Positions 1 through 5,769 of a stretch of DNA of 6,347 bases are shown in pieces. The DNA comes from Candidatus Pelagibacter sp. Its GTDB lineage: Bacteria; Pseudomonadota; Alphaproteobacteria; Pelagibacterales; Pelagibacteraceae. The stretch lies in assembly GCA_029941985.1 (NCBI GenBank), contig JAPYTV010000025.1, forward strand, positions 1 to 6,347. Direction: 5' to 3'. The translations under genes and the position numbers were made by a program. Below the pieces are notes generated by a model. That model was not told the DNA's origin and ran no database searches. It worked only from the letters and a program-made list of their open reading frames with translations. Numbering within the stretch: the stretch's first letter is position 1; every line of letters starts with the position of its first letter.

Positions 1-71
1 GCTGTATTTGCAGAGAAAGCAACAAGCGATCCTGCTAAAGCAGTTAGACCTACTTTTTTTAAATTGATCAT
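1..71 (-). CDS. Probable outer-membrane porin, N-terminal signal peptide only (partial)
   Basis: Read on the minus strand, an ATG at 71-69 opens a frame that stays open to the window edge and gives 24 residues: MINLKKVGLTALAG, then a hydrophobic, small-residue stretch ending SANTA. This is a classic Sec signal peptide: a basic n-region (Lys5, Lys6), a hydrophobic core, and an Ala-rich c-region suited to signal peptidase I. The 'KKVGLTALAGSLVA' style resembles the leader of SAR11 and other alphaproteobacterial porins, so an outer-membrane beta-barrel is my best guess, but no mature sequence is visible. The start is supported by a good Shine-Dalgarno (AAAGGA, plus coordinates 79-84) seven bases upstream. 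It is transcribed divergently from the lipoprotein gene at 277. The presence of an exported protein is fairly secure; the porin identity is inference. Confidence 0.6.
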   Translation of the reverse strand, partial: MINLKKVGLTALAGSLVAFSANT

Positions 72-78
72 ATTTTTA

Positions 79-84
79 TCCTTT
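79..84 (-). promoter_or_regulatory. Shine-Dalgarno of the left-edge exported protein
   Basis: On the minus strand the sequence reads AAAGGA-TAAAAAT-ATG, a purine-rich ribosome binding site with a seven-base spacer to the ATG at 71. It is one of only two clear Shine-Dalgarno sites in the window; the plus-strand genes lack them. It sits just downstream of a short tandem repeat of AATAACA in the 5' leader. Confidence 0.6.
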
Positions 85-180
85 TGTTATTTGTTATTTT
101 CTTAATCAATAAGTGTTATTTATCAAAATAATTTACTATTAGTTTAAATTAACTAGTTTTTTTGTTAAATAAATACAAAA

Positions 181-198
181 TGTGATATAAATATCACA
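181..198. promoter_or_regulatory. Perfect 8+8 bp inverted repeat, candidate operator
   Basis: TGTGATATAAATATCACA is a perfect inverted repeat of TGTGATAT and ATATCACA around a two-base AA centre, with further A/T pairing outside it after one mismatch. The TGTGA...TCACA ends recall CRP/FNR-family sites, but the half-sites are eight bases apart rather than the six of the CRP consensus, so the binding protein is unknown. Its position upstream of a putative porin promoter fits an activator or repressor site. Read on the minus strand it is followed by TTTTG and could also act as a weak terminator, although no minus-strand gene within the window would need one. The palindrome is certain; its function is inferred. 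Confidence 0.5.
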
Positions 199-276
199 AT
201 TTAATACTCTAACATAGAAACTACCGTGTTTATTGAGTTTTTTTTGTAATTCTTAAGTATATTATCTTTATGAACT

Positions 277-870
277 ATGTTAATTCAACCAAATAAGATC
301 ATTAATTTCATGATAATCAACAAATTTAGATCATTTAATCATTTATTATCATTACTGTTAGTTTCACTTTTTTTACTAAACTCATGCGGAGCTTTAGCCT
401 ACAAAAGAGCTGACGTTAAAGATTCTCCTATTAACGATGCTGATAAACGAAAAAAAAATATGGAAGAAGGTCGTAAAATTACATTTAATAATGCTTTAAA
501 TCGTAATTCAGGTAACTTTTCCTTTGCAACATCTAATGAGTTATGGAGAGCTACTATTGATGTGCTAGATTTTACTCCTTTAATGACTGCTAATTATGGT
601 GGAGGAATTATAATTTCTGATTGGTATTCTGATAACTCAAACATCAATGAAACTATTAAAATATCTGTCCAATTTTTATCTAATGAAATTAGAGCGGATG
701 GTCTGATAGTTAAAATTTATAATAAAAAATGTAATAATGTTCAAAACTGCACGATCACAAAAATTAATTCAGAATTAAATTCTGAAATTAAATTAGCTAT
801 ACTCAAAAAAGCTGCATTATTAAAAAAAAATGATAAAAAAAAAAAGAAGAAGAAAGTAGCTAAGTGGTAA
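277..870 (+). CDS. DUF3576 family lipoprotein
   Basis: A predicted lipoprotein of unknown function, anchored in a membrane on the periplasmic side. A hydrophobic segment (residues about 22-35) runs into the lipobox-like LNSC, with Cys37 as the lipid-accepting residue. The mature part contains the pattern I recognise as DUF3576: ELWRATIDVLDFTPL (about 88-102), a GGGIIISDWYS block (108-118), then KISVQFLSNEIRADGL (128-143). Alphaproteobacterial members of this family are often next to leuS, as here (54 bp upstream of it). The start is uncertain: the ATG at 277 has no Shine-Dalgarno, and the in-frame ATG at 310 (residue 12, MIINKFRSF) gives a more typical lipoprotein leader of 25 residues. The C-terminus is unusual: a run of seven lysines (187-193) encoded over an 11-A tract, and a Cys152/Cys158 pair that might form a disulfide. 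The family call is moderately sure; no function is claimed. Confidence 0.75.
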   Translation: MLIQPNKIINFMIINKFRSFNHLLSLLLVSLFLLNSCGALAYKRADVKDSPINDADKRKKNMEEGRKITFNNALNRNSGNFSFATSNELWRATIDVLDFTPLMTANYGGGIIISDWYSDNSNINETIKISVQFLSNEIRADGLIVKIYNKKCNNVQNCTITKINSELNSEIKLAILKKAALLKKNDKKKKKKKVAKW

Positions 871-924
871 TCTCCGTTTCAAATAAAAATTATTAAAAAC
901 CATTTTTGCTAACTAATAAAAGTA

Positions 925-3471
925 ATGCGTTATAATTTTAAAACTATTGAAAGCAAATGGCAGCACTACTGGGATACTAATCAAACATTTAAATCAAATA
1001 TAGATAAAACTAAAAAAAAATTTTATTGTTTAGAAATGTTTCCGTATCCATCTGGAAATATTCATATGGGCCATGTAAGAAACTACACTATCGGTGATGT
1101 GCTAGCTAGGTATAAGTCCCTACAAGGTTATAATGTTTTACATCCAATGGGATGGGATTCATTTGGAATGCCAGCAGAAAATGCAGCCCGCCAAAATAAT
1201 TTAGATCCAAAGAAATGGACTGAAGAAAATGTTTCTACAATGAAAAATCAACTTAAACAATTAGGTCTTTCAATTGATTGGGATAGAGAAATTTCTACAT
1301 GCTCAGCTGATTACTATAAACACCAACAGAAATTTTTCCTTGAACTTTATGATAAGGGTCTAGTTTATCGAAAAGAAAATTATGTCAACTGGGATCCGGT
1401 TGATCAAACAGTATTAGCAAATGAACAAGTAATAGACGGTAAAGGATGGAGATCTGGCGTTTTGGTTGAAAGAAAAAAACTTAACCAATGGTTTTTTGAT
1501 ATATCAAAATTCTCAGAAGATCTTCTTGAGGGCCTAGATAGTCTTGATGAGTGGCCTAACAAAGTTAAGATTATGCAAAAAAACTGGATAGGAAAATCTT
1601 TTGGATGTGAAATAGATTTTAAAATTAATGGTAATCCCAAGGTTAAGAGCATTAAATGTTTTACTACAAGACCAGACACTTTATTTGGATTTTCTTTTTT
1701 AGCAGTATCTGTGGACCATCCAATATCTAAATTTTATGAAAATAATGAAGAATTTATAACTTTTAAAAAAAGTTGTTCAAAAGCTGGAACAACTGAAGAA
1801 TCAATTGCTCAAGCTGAAAAAATTGGATTTAAAACAAACTTTACTGCAACTAATCCTTTTGATGAAACACTGGAAGTTCCCGTTTATTTTGCAAATTTTG
1901 TATTAATGGATTATGGATTTGGCGCTGTATTTGGTTGTCCCGCACATGACCAAAGAGATTTGGACTTTGCTTTAAAATATAAAATTAAATTTAATACTGT
2001 GGTTAAACCACTGGATGGTAAAGATAATTTTAAAGTTATAGCTGAAGCATACACCGGTGCCGGGATAGTTTTTAATTCTAAATTTTTAGATGGTTTAAAA
2101 GTTCCAGATCAATCAATTCTAGAAACTATTAAAATATTGGAAGAAAAAAAATTAGGTAAAAAAAAAATAAATTTTAGATTAAAAGATTGGGGTGTATCTA
2201 GACAAAGATATTGGGGGTGTCCTATCCCAATTGCTTATAATAAAGATAATGAAATTATTAAGATACCCTTAGAAAATTTACCTATAAAACTTCCTGAAAA
2301 AGTTAACTTAAACTCAACAGGTAATCCTTTAGACCACCAACAAGAATGGAAAAAAATCAAAATTAACGGTGAGGAATGCACAATGGAAACTGATACTCTT
2401 GACACTTTTGTGGATTCTTCATGGTATTTTTTAAGATTTTGTTCTTCTAAGAATGAAAAGAATGGTTTTGATATCACAGAAGCTAATTATTGGATGCCAG
2501 TAGATCAATATATAGGTGGAGTTGAGCATGCAATATTACATCTATTATATTCAAGGTTTTTTGTAAAAGCTTTAAATTATAAAAATGAAAAATTAAATTT
2601 CAATGAGCCTTTCAAAGGTTTATTTACCCAAGGTATGGTTTGTCATGAAACTTATAAAGATCAAAATAATAAATGGCTTAGCCCAGATGAAGTGTTCTCA
2701 GAAGATGGTAAAAATTATTATAATAAAAAAAATCCATCAGAAAAAATTATTGTCAATACACCAGAGTCTATGTCTAAATCAAAAAAAAATACAATTGACC
2801 CGGAAAAAATGATTAAAAATTACGGTGCAGATGCAGTAAGATTATTTATATTATCAGATAGCCCTCCAGAAAAAGATGTACAATGGTCAGATCAAGGAAT
2901 GGTTGCGTCTTATAAATTTATTCAGAAATTTTGGATGTTGCATGAAAAAATTAAATCTCAAACTCAAAAAGAAGAAGAAGCGACTGATAGTTTTAATGAA
3001 TCTCTTGAAGAATTTACTAATCAAATAATAAATAAAATAAATATTAACTTAGATAAATTTAGTTATAATGTCATTATTGCTAATTTACACGAAGTTTATA
3101 ATTTTTTTTATAAACTTACGGAAGATAAAAAAATTAATAATAATTTACTTAAAAATTACATAAAAATTTTAAAAATAATGATACCAATAGTTCCACATTT
3201 AGCCAACGAATGCTTAAGTGAAGTTTCTGATAATAAAGTGTTTTATTGGCCTGAGATAGAGCAAAAATATCTTAAAGTTAAAAAAAATAATATAGTTGTT
3301 CAAATAAACGGAAAAAAAAGAGGTTTAATTTCAACAGAAATCAACTTGGAAGAAAAAGATTTGATAGTAAAAATAAAAAAAAATAAGGAATTAGAAAAAT
3401 TTTTTGAAAATAAAAATATTATTAAAAGTATCTTTATAAAAAATAAATTAATAAACTTAATTGTAAAATGA
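925..3471 (+). CDS. leuS: Leucyl-tRNA synthetase
   Basis: A cytoplasmic class I aminoacyl-tRNA synthetase that charges tRNA-Leu with leucine using ATP. At 848 aa it is full length (E. coli 860). Domains in order: Rossmann catalytic core with PYPSGNIHMGH (40-50, the HIGH motif is HMGH at 47-50); a ZN1-type insert (about 153-180) without zinc-binding cysteines; the CP1 editing domain with TTRPDT (247-252) and the HDQRD motif (His341, Asp342) used to hydrolyse mischarged tRNA; the return to the core with DWGVSRQRYWGCPIP (421-435); a leucine-specific insert (about 570-612); the catalytic loop MSKSK at 616-620, where Ser615 replaces the first Lys of KMSKS; then the helical anticodon-binding domain and the small C-terminal domain (about 785-848, VQINGKKRG). 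The ATG at 925 gives the usual N-terminus (IESKWQHYWD) but has no clear Shine-Dalgarno. Its TGA overlaps the lptE ATG, suggesting coupled translation. Confidence 0.98.
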   Translation: MRYNFKTIESKWQHYWDTNQTFKSNIDKTKKKFYCLEMFPYPSGNIHMGHVRNYTIGDVLARYKSLQGYNVLHPMGWDSFGMPAENAARQNNLDPKKWTEENVSTMKNQLKQLGLSIDWDREISTCSADYYKHQQKFFLELYDKGLVYRKENYVNWDPVDQTVLANEQVIDGKGWRSGVLVERKKLNQWFFDISKFSEDLLEGLDSLDEWPNKVKIMQKNWIGKSFGCEIDFKINGNPKVKSIKCFTTRPDTLFGFSFLAVSVDHPISKFYENNEEFITFKKSCSKAGTTEESIAQAEKIGFKTNFTATNPFDETLEVPVYFANFVLMDYGFGAVFGCPAHDQRDLDFALKYKIKFNTVVKPLDGKDNFKVIAEAYTGAGIVFNSKFLDGLKVPDQSILETIKILEEKKLGKKKINFRLKDWGVSRQRYWGCPIPIAYNKDNEIIKIPLENLPIKLPEKVNLNSTGNPLDHQQEWKKIKINGEECTMETDTLDTFVDSSWYFLRFCSSKNEKNGFDITEANYWMPVDQYIGGVEHAILHLLYSRFFVKALNYKNEKLNFNEPFKGLFTQGMVCHETYKDQNNKWLSPDEVFSEDGKNYYNKKNPSEKIIVNTPESMSKSKKNTIDPEKMIKNYGADAVRLFILSDSPPEKDVQWSDQGMVASYKFIQKFWMLHEKIKSQTQKEEEATDSFNESLEEFTNQIINKININLDKFSYNVIIANLHEVYNFFYKLTEDKKINNNLLKNYIKILKIMIPIVPHLANECLSEVSDNKVFYWPEIEQKYLKVKKNNIVVQINGKKRGLISTEINLEEKDLIVKIKKNKELEKFFENKNIIKSIFIKNKLINLIVK

Positions 3472-3932
3472 TCATAAAAAAATTAACTTTTATTTTAATA
3501 TTTTTTTTATTAGCCAATTGTGGATATGAAGCAATTTATTTAAAAAAAAACATTTCAAATATTTCAATAAATAAAATTATACTTGAAGGAAATAAACAAA
3601 TTAATAGAAAAATTATTACACGAGCAAATTTAAGTAAAAATAATAATGAAACTCATGCTTATGATTTGACCTTGATTAGTAACAAAACAATAGAGAGTGC
3701 TGCTAAAGATAATTCTGGAAATACCTCAGTTTATAAAACTACAATAACTGTAAAATTTTATTTAAAAGATCCAAACAATCAAAACCAAATTTTTAAAGAA
3801 AAAGATTTTACTTCAAGCTTTTCATATAACAACATGAAAAATAAATTTGATTTATCACAATACCAAAAAAATATTGAAAACAATTTGATAAATAAAATTG
3901 CTGAAGAAATTATAATTTTTTTATCTTCATAG
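3468..3932 (+). CDS. lptE: LPS-assembly lipoprotein LptE
   Basis: An outer-membrane lipoprotein that in the Lpt pathway plugs the LptD barrel and helps insert lipopolysaccharide into the outer leaflet. The 154-aa product begins with a short lipoprotein leader (MIIKKLTFILIFFLLANC); Cys18 is the predicted lipidation site, with Asn at -1 where Gly/Ala/Ser is more usual. CGYEAIY directly after the cysteine matches the CGY/CGF-x-P(A)-x-Y start of alphaproteobacterial LptE proteins. The rest is a small beta-rich domain (ITVKFYLKD, 91-99 approximately) and a C-terminal helix, as in this poorly conserved family. The ATG overlaps the leuS stop by four bases (ATGA), and holA starts three bases after its TAG. 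The call rests on the leader, size and the leuS-lptE-holA order more than on sequence identity; an unrelated small lipoprotein is possible but unlikely. Confidence 0.8.
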   Translation: MIIKKLTFILIFFLLANCGYEAIYLKKNISNISINKIILEGNKQINRKIITRANLSKNNNETHAYDLTLISNKTIESAAKDNSGNTSVYKTTITVKFYLKDPNNQNQIFKEKDFTSSFSYNNMKNKFDLSQYQKNIENNLINKIAEEIIIFLSS

Positions 3933-3935
3933 CCA

Positions 3936-4931
3936 ATGATAATTAAGTCTTTTGAGTTAGAAAAAATAGATTTAAAAAATAAGCACTTTTTTTTATTATA
4001 TGGTGAAAATCAGGGATACAAAAATGAAACTATAGAAAAAAAATTCAAGAATAATTATTCTAGCAATACATATAATTATGATGAAAGTAATGTTCTTAAT
4101 AATAAAACAAATTTTTTTAATGATATTTTATCAAAATCGTTTTTTGAAAATGAGAAATTAATTATAATTAACAGAGTAAGTGATAAACTCATAGATATAA
4201 TAGAAGAAATAATCGAAAAAAAAATTGTAGATTTAACTATAGTATTAAATGCAAATATTTTAGAAAAAAAATCTAAACTAAGATCATTTTTTGAAAAGAA
4301 CAAAGAAACAATTTGTGTTCCATTTTATGCTGATAATAATCAAACTTTAATGGGAATAGCAAATATTTTTTTTAAAAAAAATAAAATTGTGCTTTCTCAA
4401 CAGGCTATAAATTTAATGGTTGAAAGATGTAGAGGTGACAGACAAAATTTAAATAATGAACTTCAAAAAGTTGAAAATTTTATGAAGAATAAAAAAAAAA
4501 TTGAAATAGATGATCTTTTAAAACTTACAAATTTAGCAGAAAATTATAATGTTTCAGAATTAATTGATAACTGTCTCGCTAAAAATAAAAAAAGAACAAC
4601 GAATATTTTAAATGAGAATAATTATTCTCTTGAAGATTGTATTTTAATTATTAAAACATTTTTGATAAAATCTAAAAGACTGTTGAAGCTTTCACAACAA
4701 ACTATTGAAAAAAACAACATAGATGATGCAATTTCATCATTTAGACCTCCTATTTTTTGGAAAGATAAAGAAATAATAAAAAAACAAGTAAGAAACTGGT
4801 CCTATAATAATATTGAGAATTTAATTTTCAAAATTAATGAAATTGAACTTTTAATTAAAAAAAATTCTAACAATTCAATTAATATTTTATATAATTTTAT
4901 TATTGAACAAACAACAACTTCTAGTAATTAG
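3936..4931 (+). CDS. holA: DNA polymerase III subunit delta
   Basis: The delta subunit of the clamp loader, which opens the beta sliding clamp so that it can be placed on primed DNA during replication. The 331-aa length is typical. An N-terminal AAA+-like domain starts with FLLYGENQGYKNE (19-31), a P-loop lacking the GKT/S residues, as expected because delta does not bind ATP. KLIIINRVSD and DLTIVLNANILEKKSKLR follow (beta strands of the same fold), then the helical domain with MVERCRGDRQNLNNELQKVENF (161-182), and the collar domain with RPPIFW (270-275), a signature of alphaproteobacterial HolA. The ATG at 3936 is three bases after the lptE stop without a Shine-Dalgarno, so translation is probably coupled. 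It contains a 10-A tract (4491-4500). Its last 11 bases overlap the end of parB on the other strand. Confidence 0.9.
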   Translation: MIIKSFELEKIDLKNKHFFLLYGENQGYKNETIEKKFKNNYSSNTYNYDESNVLNNKTNFFNDILSKSFFENEKLIIINRVSDKLIDIIEEIIEKKIVDLTIVLNANILEKKSKLRSFFEKNKETICVPFYADNNQTLMGIANIFFKKNKIVLSQQAINLMVERCRGDRQNLNNELQKVENFMKNKKKIEIDDLLKLTNLAENYNVSELIDNCLAKNKKRTTNILNENNYSLEDCILIIKTFLIKSKRLLKLSQQTIEKNNIDDAISSFRPPIFWKDKEIIKKQVRNWSYNNIENLIFKINEIELLIKKNSNNSINILYNFIIEQTTTSSN

Positions 4932-5769
4932 ATTTAATTATTTCAATAATTTTATTTAGTTGATCTAAGTCTTTATATTCAAATACTATTGATCCAGAGT
5001 TATTTTTCTTATTTTTAATTAAAACATTAAGTCCAATTTTATCAATAATCAGAGATTCAAGTGCTTGTAAATTTGAATCTTTTGGATTTTTAAATGACTG
5101 TTTTTTTACTTTAAAAATCTTTACAAAATTTTCTGTTTGTCTGACAGACAGTTTTTTTACAATAATCTTATTAGCAACAAAAAATGCATTGTCCAAACCA
5201 ACTAAAATTTTAGCATGCCCCGGTGATATTTTTTTCATTTCAATTAATTTTAAAACTTCTTTTGGTAATGTTAATAACCTTAAGCAATTAGTTACATGAC
5301 TTCTGCTTTTACCAATAAATTTTGCAACCTTTTCTTGATCATAGGAAAAATCATCAATTAAACGTTGATAACCTTGTGCTTCTTCAACAGCAGTTAAATC
5401 GTATCTTTGAACATTTTCTACTATTGCAAACTCTAAAGATTTTAGATCATCGGCTTCTGTAATAACTACTGGTACTTCATGAAGTCCTGCTTTTTGTGCT
5501 GCAAGCCACCTTCTCTCTCCTGCAATTATTTCATATTTAAATTTGTCAACATTAGACCTTCTAACAATGATTGGCTGTATAATACCACGTTCTTTAATAG
5601 AGTTTGTAAGTTCTTCTAAATTTTCTTCATCAAATAATTTTCTAGGTTGGTATTTATTTGGACGTAAATCACTTACAGATAATTTGTTAATATTTGTTTC
5701 TATTTTTGTTTCACCAATTAATGATGATAAGCCTCTACCCAACCCTTTTTTAATTCTATTTGAATCCAT
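4921..5769 (-). CDS. parB: Chromosome partitioning protein ParB (Spo0J)
   Basis: A CTP-dependent DNA clamp that loads at parS sites near the origin, spreads along DNA and stimulates the ParA ATPase to segregate chromosomes. The 282-aa product has every expected part: an N-terminal ParA-contact motif KKGLGRGLSSLIG (7-19); the CTP-binding N-domain with NKYQPRKLFDEENLEEL (38-54), the GERR motif (84-87) and ENVQR (118-122); a parS-reading helix-turn-helix (about 143-170, DQEKVAKFIGKSRSHVTNCL); SPGHAKIL (182-189); the conserved LSVRQTE (207-213); and a C-terminal dimerisation region (about 233-282). The start ATG at 5769 shares one base with the parA stop (TAATG) and has a Shine-Dalgarno GGGAG nine bases upstream. 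Codons 207-213 coincide with an antisense hairpin that may terminate the holA transcript. No full parS (TGTTTCACGTGAAACA type) is visible in the window. Confidence 0.97.
   Translation of the reverse strand: MDSNRIKKGLGRGLSSLIGETKIETNINKLSVSDLRPNKYQPRKLFDEENLEELTNSIKERGIIQPIIVRRSNVDKFKYEIIAGERRWLAAQKAGLHEVPVVITEADDLKSLEFAIVENVQRYDLTAVEEAQGYQRLIDDFSYDQEKVAKFIGKSRSHVTNCLRLLTLPKEVLKLIEMKKISPGHAKILVGLDNAFFVANKIIVKKLSVRQTENFVKIFKVKKQSFKNPKDSNLQALESLIIDKIGLNVLIKNKKNNSGSIVFEYKDLDQLNKIIEIIKSNY
5133..5158 (+). terminator. Candidate intrinsic terminator of leuS-lptE-holA, antisense within parB
   Basis: On the plus strand CTGTTTGTCTGACAGACAG (5133-5151) can fold into an eight-pair stem (seven Watson-Crick pairs and one G-U) with a CTG loop, immediately followed by seven T residues (5152-5158). 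A competing register, the perfect 13-bp palindrome TGTCTGACAGACA (5138-5150), also ends at the T run. This is the strongest hairpin-plus-T-tract I can find downstream of holA, about 200 bases past its stop and inside the parB coding region. Caveat: it encodes the conserved ParB segment LSVRQTE, so some of the sequence is fixed by the protein. However, the codons CTG (Leu207) and GTC (Val209) are GC-rich choices that complete the stem. Confidence 0.5.

Larger units (their letters stand above)
72..276. other. Divergent intergenic region with presumed promoters
   Basis: These 205 bases separate the minus-strand exported protein from the plus-strand lipoprotein gene and must hold at least one promoter in each direction. 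For the minus-strand gene, the best sigma70-like pair I can see is TTAACA (complement of 163-168) and TAAACT (complement of 141-146), 16 bases apart, which would put the palindrome at 181-198 roughly 55 bases upstream of the start of transcription. For the plus-strand gene, TTGAGT (233-238) and TATATT/TATTAT (258-265) are present but the spacing of 19 or more is poor. In sequence this AT-rich such matches occur by chance, so both are weak. I see no RNA gene, riboswitch or small ORF here. Confidence 0.45.

Noticed and set aside
361..367. GTTTCAC, a parS half-site
   Set aside because: The other half of the palindrome is absent (it continues TTTTTTTA) and it lies in the signal-peptide codons of the lipoprotein gene.
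931..936. Perfect TATAAT box near the leuS start
   Set aside because: It lies downstream of the leuS ATG, in codons 3-4, and has no well-spaced -35; chance in AT-rich sequence.
1404..1679. Open frames of 69-106 codons overlapping leuS, holA, parB and parA on other frames or strands
   Set aside because: They lie entirely or mostly within strongly supported genes, encode no recognisable domain and lack ribosome binding sites; they are shadows of the real genes.
2767..2784. LeuRS with SMSKS instead of KMSKS as a sign of an inactive paralogue
   Set aside because: The key second and third positions (MSKSK) are intact, all other catalytic and editing motifs are present, and the gene is full length in its usual neighbourhood.
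3502..3509. T8 run near the start of lptE as a terminator after leuS
   Set aside because: It encodes the Phe-rich signal peptide core of LptE and has only A-T pairing upstream; leuS and lptE overlap and are clearly co-transcribed.
4708..4740. Hairpin ATGATG...CATCAT in holA with a T7 run on the minus strand, as the parAB terminator
   Set aside because: Only six pairs, and the T-run is eight bases beyond the stem; not convincing. The parAB terminator remains unidentified.
4936..4951. Inverted repeat AATTATT-TC-AATAATT just after holA, followed by a T-rich stretch, as the holA terminator
   Set aside because: The stem contains only A-T pairs with a two-base centre, so it should be too weak; the hairpin at 5133-5151 is much better.
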